A DNA stretch of 64,000 nt, taken from Sinotaia quadrata (Eukaryota > Mollusca > Gastropoda > Architaenioglossa > Viviparidae). This document shows, piece after piece, positions 33,140-45,653 of this stretch; position 1 is the stretch's first letter, and each line of letters starts with the position of its first letter. The position numbers were made by a program, and so were the translations under genes. The notes beneath the pieces were generated by a model that made no database searches, was not told the DNA's origin, and was given only the letters and a program-made list of their open reading frames with translations. The stretch is from the NCBI GenBank assembly GCA_028829895.1, contig CM054178.1:72020835-72084834 (forward strand), in the 5' to 3' direction.

Positions 33140-33460
33140 GCCAGATTCTTCAGGAGAATGCGCTATAATTTCTGTAAAATGTTTCTATAATTTCTGTAAA
33201 ATACTTTTAGAATTCCTGCAAAACGTTTTTACAATTACTGTAAAATGTTTTTATAATTTTGGCAAAATATATTTTTATAATTTATGTAAAATATATTTAT
33301 AATTTCTTTAGAATGTATTCATAAATAATTTCTGTAAAAAAAAAAAGTACTTTCTGAAATATTATTTTTTAATTCTTGTAGAATAATTTTAAAAATCTGT
33401 ATAATGTATTTATAATTTCAATAGAATGTATTTATAATAGCTATAGAATGTATAATGAGG
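33140..33460 (+). repeat. Degenerate satellite, unit about 22-25 bp
   Basis: The motif TTTATAATTTCTGTAAAATG recurs about twelve times with decay. Confidence 0.8.
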
Positions 33461-33964
33461 CAGCTTTACTCAGAAAATTATTTAATAACAATCAGTCTGA
33501 TTGTAACAAAAATTTCAGGTTTCGAAGACAGACTGCACAATTAATTTAAACATTCAAATGATAATAATGGGTTCAGTTGTTTTTTCGTGTACTGTATACC
33601 TTATGTGTAATAGGATACATACAGGTTTAAATTCAACCCACTTTGCAACGCTTTGGAATATACCTACATCTAATTTTAAATGTCAGAACCTAAGTTTGGA
33701 GATTAACTTAAACCTGACATCATATCACTGACAAACTAGGAAGTCACGCGTATTTATCAGAGAGCAAAGTCTTTGAACTGGATGATATGATATCAAGTTT
33801 GATGGTACACTAGTATATTTGTCTTTGTATTACTCTAAATCGGACTTGATATATGAGTGAGCAATAAACATAACAGCACGAATGAAAAATAAATGCATTC
33901 GGAGTTAGGCAGTTTTATAGCAGCAGGATAGGTTTGTTTTGGCTGCGTTCTAGATTCAAATTAG

Positions 33965-34062
33965 TGACGTTGAACAACAACGACATCAAACTGGAGCGAC
34001 AGTAAAGGAATGACGTCAAACTAGAGCGACAGTAAAGGAATGACGTCAAACTGGAGCGACAT
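33965..34062 (+). repeat. 30-bp tandem repeat with TGACGTCA
   Basis: CAAACTGGAGCGACAGTAAA then GGAATGACGT occurs in two good and one to two decayed units; perfect TGACGTCA starts at 34011 and 34041. Confidence 0.9.
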
Positions 34063-34629
34063 TACATTATTTTTTATGTTTATAAACTTTTAACACAAAG
34101 AAAATTAGTTAAAATAATGATTTAAATAAAGAATACTAATCAAAGAATACACGTAAAATGAAAGATAACTATTAATTTTGTTGTAGGTTTGTGGTGGAGT
34201 TGATAAATAATGTCGAACTATAATAAGTGCGTTTATTTTTAAACTACACGTGGAACGCAAACGCACGCACGCACACACTTCAATTTACCTCACGCTAGTT
34301 CACACACACAAAGTCTACAAAAGTTTTGTTTTTTTCCTGTCGGACAGGGTGGCACTTTATCAACTCTCAACCTAAAAAAATAAAATCCAAATAAATACGG
34401 TGCATTTCTTCTCAGGCTTAAGAGGCCTGCAGTTCGAAAGTCGGCGAATAGGTTAGGGCAAAGTACATTTTGAAATAAAGTTTCTCTTTCCATACAAAGG
34501 CTTATGACAATCGCATCGCTTATTTCTTTAATAATGCTAAATAAATTTGGTACTTTTTGTTCTTTCCGTTTTATCGCCTGCTTCAGTCTATTATTAGTCG
34601 AGTCTGAATTATTATATAATTATTTGTCC

Positions 34630-34955
34630 ACATATCTGTAAATGACTCCTATGTCCACACACCTTTAATGACCTCTTATATCCACATACATTTAATGACC
34701 CTTTATGTACACAATCTTTAATGACTCACTTTGTCAATATATCTTTAATGACCCCCTCACCCTGTGCTCACAAAGCTTGAATGACCCTCTATGTCCACAA
34801 ATCTTTAATGACCCCTTTGTCCACATATTTTTAATGATACCCCATGTACACAAATCTATAGTGACCCTCTTTGTTCACATATCTTTAATAACCACTTTTG
34901 TCCAGAACATTTTTAATGACCACCTTTGTCCACAGATCTTTAATGAACCCAGCCT
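34630..34955 (+). repeat. Degenerate satellite, unit about 28-30 bp
   Basis: ATCTTTAATGACCC followed by TTTGTCCACA recurs about eleven times. The ORF at 34705-34962 is its translation (repeated FNDP). Confidence 0.88.
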
Positions 34956-35611
34956 CATTTAATTTCTTTCATTTGCTCTTTTGTACACATTATCACACTT
35001 TATGATTTTCCTGTCTTCTTTTTGGTTTTATTTCTCTAATATCGATATTAGAATTCATCATTCCTACAACTGTAGTGACTGCACGGTTCCCGGTAAGTGG
35101 TGACGTATCCCTCCATATCATGAATCCTTTCCTTACTGTGACAAGAATTAACCATGATTTCACGTGGATAGTATTGCTCGTTAAATAGTTGCTAATAATT
35201 ATTTCTTATACTCCTTGAAAAGTCTTAATTATTCTTATTCCTCTAAGTCTAAAATATAAGTTAAAAATCTAAACATAATAATACATCCTCAAGGTCTTAA
35301 ACTTCCGTTTGACGGTAGTGCAATTCTAATAAGCCACTCAACGTACACACCTAGTACTAACTGTCGTGAGGTACCCGTAGGTGACTTTGTAATAATGTGC
35401 AATACCAAGTATTTACTAGATCAGTTATCTGTTGCACTGAATTGATGGTGGGTCGCCGGTCAATTTGATCTCTGGCTCCCACTCAGTAACAGACTTAGAA
35501 ATAGATATAAATTAAATATGATGATGAACAGAGAACAAGACGTTATAATTAGACTTGCATATAATCTAATGCTAAGGTTTATATTATTAGTTTCTATATG
35601 GCTACCCACCA

Positions 35612-35975
35612 ACGGAAGTGGTTAAGGGTGTGCGACAAACTGGTGCTACCTGTTTCACCCCCTTTCGCCAGTCCTGCCCTCCACTTCAGATGCACCACGA
35701 GGCTGTGGGTTTCCCCCAGAGGTAAACCAAGACTGAGAATATCGTGAAGATATTTAAGTCTAATGTGGCTTCTGGGGGAAGACAGCGAAAGAGAGACAGT
35801 TGAGGGTGTGCGCCAAACTGGTGCGACCATTTTACTCCCTTCCGCCAGCCCTCCCTGTCCTCCACCTTGGGATGCAATGTGAGGTTGTGGGGTTCCCCCA
35901 GAAGCATACCAAGACTGAGAATATCTAATGATAAAATGTCTAATGCGGCTTCTTGGGGGAGAAAGCGGGGAAAAA
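35612..35975 (-). repeat. Two-copy tandem repeat of about 175 bp
   Basis: Two diverged units share GTTAAGGGTGTGCG or GTTGAGGGTGTGCG, AAACTGGTGC, CCCCCAGA, AAGACTGAGAATATC and GGCTTCTGGGGGA. They are richer in GC than their flanks, which suggests an origin outside the local sequence. The ORF of 133 codons across both is not supported as a gene. Confidence 0.8.
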
Positions 35976-36909
35976 TAAATTCCTCCCCAACTCATTTCAC
36001 TGGTGTATGCTTTTGAGTAATAATTATGTTTGTTATTGTTTTTGTTATTTATTTTGCTATTTGTCTCTTTATGATACTTCTTATAATAATTATGAGTAGA
36101 TGTTTAGATGACAAAACATCGCAACATTCATCTATGACTTTGTAAGTACTCGAGTGACAAGTAGCATGAGAATGCCGATATTGTGGTTAAACATTTAAAA
36201 ATATGTTTTAAATATTTAAATTAACTCGAATAACTGTTTCTTCTCTATAATAAGATAATCTGTACTGACTCTAAAATGTGTAAACGTTTCTAACTTGTAC
36301 ACTTTATTTTATTTTCATAATTCATTAGTATCTGTTTCTTTATTTCTGGGATCTAAGACAACTATTCACTGATTTTAAGTTGTTTTATTTCTTTGGTGTC
36401 TTTGTTCTATGTTCAACAGTTTTTGCAGGGTCTTAGTGCCTTTTGTTTGTTGTTTAGTTTTTTTTTGTTGCATAAAAGATATATAATGTTTACATTTTTA
36501 CATATCCATGAACAAATATATGTAGAGTGTACATTGTACACATATGTGTACACAATGTATAGTACGAATCTTGAAGTCAACGCATTTTTCTTCCAGTTGA
36601 TCGATTATTTATGTAAGCAAAGGAAGAGAAATGACAGCAAGTATATTGATCGCTGCAGGACCTATTTGCGTATTGTATGTTTAAAATTTTGAGGCATTTT
36701 TATGTACAAATGGTAACTGGCTATAGGTTCTCTATAAATTAATTTACCTCCTAGACAACACCGTAATGACGAAAGCAGTTTGCCTATTTCACATTATTTT
36801 ACGATCAGACTGTATTGACTTAAGTTCACACCACAATGTTGAGTCTGAACTAGTTTTTGTTAATGAAAGCAGCTGATGGAGGCATTCCTCTCTTAGAGAT
36901 GATCTACAT

Positions 36910-36910
<1 letters not shown>

Positions 36911-37004
<94 letters not shown>
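36911..37004. repeat. (GA)n microsatellite
   Basis: Pure GA tract of about 93 bp. Confidence 0.97.
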
Positions 37005-37007
<3 letters not shown>

Positions 37008-38374
37008 GAAAGAAATGGTGAGTGATAACAGTTTTGCCACTTCTAAATTTTAACATACATTATTCTTCCAAATATACTTAATTAATAATAGTTTTATAAA
37101 CATTAATTCGTAATGCATGTACCTATTTAATGTTATTAATTGAAGATCTAGCAAGGAATAACTGAGGAACTTACCTGTCAGTAATCCTTGAATTCTCATG
37201 TAGCATAAATGCATTTAATAAATCTAAAGCCCAAAATTTTATTTAAATAAATTGTCTTCTAAACAATAAAGGAAACTTAGATCTCTGTCCCATCATGATC
37301 CACACCTCGTAATGTGGGTTATTCAACTTTCAGGCTGATGCAAATGTGAACTTGTTTATTGGATTGGTGACGTGTGTTGACAGAATGTGGGTGGAGAAGA
37401 TGTGAGAAAGTAATAAATATTAATTAGTTCTATGTGATTTCGTAAACTCCATTAATTACAAGAGTTAGTCAAGGTAGAGATGGGCATGGTTTATAGCATG
37501 AGAAAAATAGGGTGCAAATTTCTTAGATTTTACTCTTGCAAGCGAATTCTTTCGGGTGAGGCATTACGAGTCCCTCCTGTTATGCATGGGTTGTAAAAGG
37601 AACAAAGAACAGACCCTTGGCTAGAAAAAAGTAAATGTCTCTGTATTGTTGTGAATGGTTATGATTTTATTAGGAAATGTTATATTTTGTACATGCGTCT
37701 AACTTTTATTTGTTGCACAGAAATAAGCCAAATTAAGTATTTATTAATGTAGCAATTAGCAGTATACATAGGATCTGCAATTACATGTTTCAGGGTCTTT
37801 TTTCTTTTTAGTCTGCATTGTGGGCTTTTGGCGCCTACGCTGAACTATTCATATGACATGTTTTATTGAGCATCTGCCAGCTTTTTCACTACAAGTATTA
37901 CAAGTTAAGTCTTTCATACGTGGGAAATAGACTTGTAAAAGAAATACTAATGATGCTTATTGTTGACGATGATGAGCAGAATTAAGATACCGTGTCTGGC
38001 GTGACACTAATTGTAATTGCATGGTTGCTCCCCTTGGCCGGATCATCGAAACAAGAACAGAGAAAATAAATCATGCGCGAAAAAAGCCGATAATAAAAAC
38101 AAAATAAATCTGGCGAGTCCACTGCCCGATTTTTGTGACAGTCATTACCATTCTCTGACTTTTGTATTATATTTGATTCCTGGTGTTCCATGAGTTAAAA
38201 TTTCTGGAGGTTTGATGCCATGAATATTGTTGTTAGAGGTCATCGACACAGGTATCTCTACAATGGTATTATTCTTTCAGATGCCCTAAAATACTTTACT
38301 AACAGAGCTAATGAAGAACGTATTTATTAACCTGCGATACTATAATTACTCTTGAAGATATTCTTTTTTATAAT

Positions 38375-38385
38375 TTTATTTTATT
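38375..38385 (-). terminator. Candidate poly(A) signals of the unknown multi-exon gene
   Basis: Two overlapping AATAAA hexamers on the minus strand about 215 bp after the stop codon at 38599. Confidence 0.5.
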
Positions 38386-38598
38386 AAAATGTTATTTTAT
38401 GTTAATAGACTGCAGATATGTCACTGACATTAATCAGCTCAATTATATAACAAACTAAATTCAATCAGTACCAATATATACATTTTAAAATTTTATTTTC
38501 AAAATGAAATGACACACAAAAAGAAGAAGAATGAAAAAAGTCACTGTGGCAATATTTAATATATAATTATGCAAGGTGCATATTTGCCAGCAGGACTG

Positions 38599-38682
38599 TT
38601 AATGTCTAAATTCCTGCTTCCGGTCGAACCTTCCAGCAGATCCTAGTGCACCATGTCGATCAGCAGGTATCATTGCAATGAC
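38599..38682 (-). CDS. Unknown gene, terminal exon
   Basis: Acceptor TTTTTATAG, phase 0, 27 codons then TAA. It encodes [19 protein letters not shown] and DRKQEFRH: basic end, no known motif. Confidence 0.68.
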   Translation of the reverse strand, partial: VIAMIPADRHGALGSAGRFDRKQEFRH

Positions 38683-40009
38683 CTATAAAAATCAAATGCA
38701 GTATTTTATGTATCAGTCAATATCTCTCCATCCATCTCTCCATCCGTCCATCCATCTATCTGTCTGTCTGTCTATAATTGATTGTAAATATAGGCTGAGG
38801 ATGTGATCAAAAACAATTAAATTAACATCCAGATATAATTTAAAGTCAAAATATTCATTCTTATTTTAATTTGGATCAGTAAGTTAAATTTGAATTAAAC
38901 ATCAATTGCATATAATTTCATCCCTGTTACAGTGCCGGGAAAACATTTAAGAAAGTGACAACGACATACATTAAAGGTTTTCAGTAAATGAAGTGAGTAT
39001 GGATTTTTATGTTACTTAAAATGGTAGAAAGAAGCTTTTTTCAGCTGTAAATTTACATTTTTGAATAGAATCCTCTTCATTAGTACGTTTAGTCTATGTA
39101 TATAATTTTACTGTAACTTAGACAAGCTTTGAATTCATTTGAAGATAACTTCATTCGTTACTTTCAGTTGCTTCACTGTCTTTTCTATATTTATATTTTT
39201 TCTTAAGCTGAATTTGACATGAGACGAAGGGTTTCTCTCCGTCAGAATGTGCGAGCTTGAATGAGTAACATTAATTTTGTCATGGATTAAAAGTTGACAC
39301 CAACCATTAAAGAGAGGGGGTGTGATTGAAGACAACCAGATTGAATGAAGGAATACAAGAATATCGAGCGATAAGATCCAGAGACTACCTCCTGTTTTTA
39401 GTTTAATATAACTTCAGTGTACTTGTTACAGTTAAATGATGATTAATGCTTACTGGGGGTGTTAAAATAAGCTAAATCAATAAATGGCAGCCTATCGATT
39501 CTTCCAGACTGTTTTGTTCTAAGAATAAAAAGTCGTTCCTTGCATTAAGGAAGCTGTAATTGGAGATACATATTAGTACATATTAGTTTATGTGACAGGC
39601 ACGCCACTTAGTTAATGAAATGATTATTATTATTATTAATTAAGTTTCATAACTAATTACAAGTGATGAGAATCACTCATCTCTCACTTGGTGGATATTT
39701 TGGCGCTGTAAACATTTTCTCTATTCCACAAATAACGCAACATTTACAATCACATAATGTTTCCGTGAGTGGAAAACGTCTTACTAAAGGAGAAAACAAA
39801 TCCATCTTTAATCTATATTTAGTGAGCCCCCATCCACCCACTTTCTTCTCCAACATAAGATTATCAATATAAATATGTGTAAGAAGGTCAATACATTTAT
39901 TAAATGAACACTCAAATAAATATTTGACAATTACAATGAAATAGATTACTTGACAATAATATTCCATGAACTCACATTCAGATAAATATTGTTTACAGTA
40001 TCTCTACAT

Positions 40010-40053
<44 letters not shown>

Positions 40054-43000
40054 CTTGAAACAAACAAAATTCTAAACTTCTTGAAACAAACAAAATTCTA
40101 AACTATGAACAAAAGGGTGCTAGACCAGGCAGCAGAGGAACGAAGGACCAATTGGCAATTGATAAGGCAATAGTGACTGACAGCAAGAAACGAAGAACAA
40201 ATCTTGCAATGGCATGGATTGACTATCAAAAGGCCTATGACTCAGTCCCACATTCATGGATAATTGAAACATTTAAAATTGTACAAAGTAGCGCCATCAA
40301 TACAGAACCTAATTCAGGAGTCAATGAAAAACTGGAAAACCACCCTCACATGCAACAACACAAATATTGCAGACATAGCAATAAATTGTGGAATCTTTCA
40401 AGGTGATTCACTATCGCCATTGCTGTTCTGCATTGCCCTGAATCCTCTCAGTCAAGTGATCCAGAAAACAGGGTTAGGATATAAAATGAAAGCAGGACAG
40501 GTTATCAGCCATCTACTGTACATGGATGATCTCAAGTTATACGGTAAAAATGAACGTGACATCACATCACTGATCAATACTGTCAAGATCTGCAGTGAAG
40601 ACATCAACATGAAATTCGGCCTTGAGAAATGTGGACGAATTGTCATCCAGAAAGGCAAGGTCAAAACAACAGAGGGCCTGCAATTCGACATCGGAAAAAT
40701 CAATGATGTTTCAATAGAAAATGGATATAAGTATCTTGGGATACTACAACATCAAGAAAATATGCAGAAAGAAGTGATGTCCAAAGTTAAGAGAGAATAT
40801 GAAAAACGTGTTAGACAAGTCCTGAAATCCAAGCTAAATGGGGCGAACAAAATACAAGCCCTTAATGCATACGCAATACCTGTAGTAAGCTACACTGGAG
40901 GTATCATAGATTGGACAGCAAATGAAATAAATGAACTGGACAGGAAAACAAGAAAAATACTCACAATACATAAAGCCTTACACCCCAAAGCAGACGTAGA
41001 CAGACTCTATGTATCTCGAAAAATGGGAGGCCGAGGTCTGAAGAAAATTAAACATGTCATTGAAGGAGAAGTCATTGGCCTTGTGGACTACATTTGGAAT
41101 AACAATAAAGATGATCCACTGATAGAATTAGTAAAAATGAGTGGACTATTCCAACCACCAGAAACAGACAAAGAAACATGGAAGAAAACAACGAAGCAAG
41201 AACTAGCACATACCTGGAGACAGAAACCTCTACATGGCCAATATTTATGACAAGCAGACGAAATATCAACAAAGCAATCAACGTACAAATGGTTGAAAGA
41301 GGCAGGATTGAAAGCAGAAACAGAAGCACTCATAACAGCTGCACAAGATCAAGCACTCAACACCAAAGCACACAAAACGAAAATCATGAAAATTTCAAAT
41401 GATTCCAAATGTAGACTTTGCAAATCCATGAATGAGACAACAGAACACATACTATCTGGATGTCAGGTTCTGGCTGGAACAGAATACACCAAACGACACA
41501 ATGAAGTGGCAAAACACATACATAGAAATCTGTGTGACAACTATGGCATAAAAACCCCAGAAAGAGCATGGATGCATCAACCAGAAGCAGTCACCGAAAC
41601 AGAAGAAGTCAAAATACTATGGGACTTCGAGATAAGAACAGACCGGGTGATTCCTGCAAGACGACCAGACATTGTAGTTCTCAATAAGTCCAACAGAACA
41701 GTAACAATTATTGATGTCGCTGTTCCAAGTGATAGAAACATAAAAACAAAAGAAAGAGAAAAAATAGAAAAATACCAAGACCTCAGATTAGAAATCCAGA
41801 GACTGTGGAATGTAAAAGCAGAAGTGATACCAATAGTGATAGGAGCCTTGGGGAACATAACATCAGAATTGGAAGGCTACCTGAATAAACTCCCTGGAAA
41901 CCACAGAATCGCTCCACTACTCAAAGCAGCACTCCTCGGAAGTGCCCACATCCTCCGTAAAACCTTGGATCTCCCAGAATCTTGGTAAGATTCCGAGACC
42001 TTGGATCATAGCTGACAGTCAAACAGAAGTCGTGGAAAGAGAATGAATAATAATAAAATAAAATTACAGTTCAACAATAGAGTCAATATTAATTGCAGGT
42101 TAGTCCTATCAGAGAATAGAAATTGAATTATTAGAGGTAGGTAGATAAAGTCTTTACTTGACCTGGATTAGTCACTGCTTTAACAGTCTTTTGGTTGCCT
42201 TTGCAACAATGTCACAATGTCAAAATGTCCACGAGGCAGCAAGTGTTTCCTGCCTAATGCGTAAGAGAACTCTGATGCATTGCTTCCTCTCATCCAACCT
42301 GGCACTCTCTCCACCATGTCAGTTTCTTGAGAAGAACACAATCCAATGGTTCTGTACTTCTCTGGACTGTACTTCCTTGGTTTTGTACATCAAAATATAG
42401 ATGTAGCACCACTTATGCTTACACACACTGCAACAGATGTTCCTGTGCTCCTGGTCATCCAACCGTAACCTGCAAATTCATAGAGGGTAACTGTAACCTT
42501 GAGACTAGAAACTTGGACTAGATGCTCAAGACTCCAACTCAAACTCAAGGATTAAAATTCACAATCCAAACAGAGAAAAAGGCACTTGCTCACTATAACA
42601 CATAATTAAGGGACAAAAGAAACCTAAGTTTCCCGTTTAGCACAACATAACTCCATTCTATTTCATGTCCCATTCTCAACTTACAATCTCCTGCAACAGT
42701 ATTCATTAACCCCATGCACACATGGTAAAATAAATACACATATCAAACAATGTCACATATTAACATATTAGCACACTACATGTGAGCAGCTTAGTTCAAA
42801 CATTTGTAGTAATAAACGTTAACTCATATAGTACACTCTATATGAACGCAAGTGTAACATACCAATAATAAATGCATGAAATATTCCTAAGTCCATTCTC
42901 TCTCAATCAATTAGTCCAACACCATCAAGCTAAAGACTGCCTTCAAGTTGGACTTTTTTTTCTATTCCAAATTCAAAAGTGATCAGAGAGAAGAATTCTC

Positions 43001-43891
43001 TACAGCAAGTGAACTCCTTAAACTCAGCCAATTGGCTAGTCTCGTTCTCATAAATCATAATCATAATCACTCAGGTTCCATTAAATATAAATATATATTA
43101 TTCTTGCCTCACGCTGTTTACTTCAACTCAAACACTTTCAAAATAACGCCATAAGGTCGGGCCCCTCTGACAATTGAACAATTTATATAAGAATTTAATT
43201 TAAAAATAGGGAGAGGCAAATTTACTCTGTCACAGTTTACTTTTTGAGAAATCCCATGAATCTCAATGATAACAGTTCATAGTTTTAAAATGTAATATCA
43301 TATAATTTACTCTCTCAGTGTTTTGATTTTGAGGAACCCCACGTAGCATGAGGAATTATAATGCCTTCACTTTTTGTGATCACGAGTTTGCATTTTGACA
43401 GCACAAGAACACTTGTACTATCATTAGTATTTCCTTCCCTTATATTACTGGAGGGTTCCTGACAAAGAGAAAACTATGTAGGGGAGAGGAGAGCTTAACG
43501 TCTAGTGCATTTAGCCAAAGTTACGGACGGAAGATTTATGGAGAGATACATTAGAGGAAAAGTTGTCATATGATGCCAATGAAATCAATGCTCCAGTTTC
43601 AAAAATGTCAGAGAATAAAGAATACCCTGTCAAGCTACCGCAGGCGAGTTTTAACTTCTTCATTGCTATTGACATACTGCACAAGTGCGAGTGTGTATGA
43701 GAAAAGGAATTCGTGTTTCAGTGGTCAGATGATGATGAAGAATGAAAATAATTTTAAGTAAAGTACAATTTGCTCTTTGGCTGATTCTGCATATAATTTT
43801 TAGCAGATAATTAATGTTAACAATTTATAAATTCTTTCAAATTTCTTTTAAATTATTATTTTCTTATTAATATTTTTAAACCGAACAAATA

Positions 43892-43964
<73 letters not shown>

Positions 43965-45345
43965 TTATATAAACTTAAACATTAATATCAAACAGCATCA
44001 AAATGATTCTTGCGTATTCGACCATTAAACAGAACAATAGTGGTTTACCTGAGTAAGTCTGGTGACAATAAAGCATTCCTTAAAAAAAATGCTTTTTGGA
44101 TGATTAATTAAGAATATTAACCATAAGCATTAACTAGGTGGCGTTAGCGTCACACATATTAATTACTGAATTTTAAAAAAATACCATTTAGCTATTAATC
44201 CTCATCAATAATTTGTGATAGCATAGAACAGCAGCTATAAGAAGATTTGAGTTAAGAATCTAGAATGATAATGTAAGGAACATTTACTGATAGGTCAACA
44301 TATGCGTGTGTGAACATATTTGAATTAACTGCAACCTTTGTTGCTTGAGGTTCGGTATGGGTTTAGCTCCAAGTTAAAATTTATAGTTATTGTCAATAAA
44401 TACTTGTCGTTCTTAACAAATAAAATACAATAGTCAGGACATAACGAAGAAAAAATCTCCAATGAAAAAAAAAAAGGATAAAAGTAAATCTGGCAAGATT
44501 TTAAGATACTATTCTACACCTGTACACGTACACTCAAATATTTAAAATATAGAGAAAGTGAATAAGTGCAATATAAAGTTAACGTGTGGTGAACTTTATT
44601 AACTCACCGAACCACGATCATGGACGTCAGAGTCTTTATCAGCGGCGACATAGCCTGCATTAAAATTTCATAATAATTGTTCATTCTTCATACTGATATA
44701 ATATCTATATTTATGTGTTTATCTTTCGTGGTTTCAATTCATACTGGTTTCATTTTGATTTCCCTCCCCGCCCTGAGAAAATCTTTTCAAGAATACTTTT
44801 AATTGAAATTGACCTAATATAGTCTCTACATTTCAATGACATTAATCAAATTTACATAACATTGCCCTGTTAATAATCATTCTTATCTTTATGACTTTTC
44901 ACTGATAAAATTCATTGACTTTAATCATTTACACAACTTAAAGTTCAATGATAATAATCATGTTTACACAACGTTTTACAGATAAAGAAATTATTTAAAT
45001 GAATTTTACTAATACGATTCCACTTACACAACGTTTCAAGGTAGTTATCTTATTTATTTGAATTCAAAGATAAAATTATATCTCCTGGAGCTAATTTTTA
45101 ACAGTTAAATGCAATCTGAATACTTTTTCTGTAATCTCCCTTTTTCACTATAAGGAGATATTAATCATGAGAGTCAACAAAATATAAGGAAACCTATAAT
45201 CTACTCTCACTGAAATTAAACGTTGCGGTCAAGAGTCATCAAAATTGTGGATCACACTATGAGAGCTGTACAGATCAAAGCATTATAGAACTTGATACGT
45301 GGTTAAGTATTGACTTGTAAAACCTAAAACATAGTCTAAAGATTG

Positions 45346-45425
<80 letters not shown>

Positions 45426-45470
45426 CTCTATCTATCTATCTCTCTATCTATCTCTCTATCTATCTATCTC

Positions 45471-45517
<47 letters not shown>

Positions 45518-45569
45518 GTCTGTCTGATTGTCTGTCAGTCAGTCAGTCAGTCAGTCAGTCAGTCAGTCA

Positions 45570-45653
<84 letters not shown>

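Larger units (their letters stand above)
28996..38374. other. Intergenic region without recognised gene
   Basis: Nothing coding was recognised. The region holds a SINE-like copy, the 515-bp tandem duplication, a 110-bp duplication with TGACGTCA, repeat copy 3, degenerate satellites at 33.1 and 34.6 kb, a 170-bp duplication at 35.6 kb and a GA tract. ORFs at 31667, 36393 and 37982 have no splice, codon or homology support. Confidence 0.55.

Noticed and set aside
35594..35995. 133-codon ORF as a gene
   Set aside because: It spans two copies of a tandem repeat, has no splice or promoter context and matches nothing I recognise.
20174..39832. TGGGGGCTCGCT in the dispersed repeats as a tRNA-Pro primer-binding site of an LTR element
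   Set aside because: The first ten bases fit, but the rest of the 18-base site does not, no LTR ending in CA precedes it, and no second LTR was found.
40452..41858. Minus-strand ORFs of 61-93 codons opposite the LINE
   Set aside because: Shadows of the LINE frame on the other strand.
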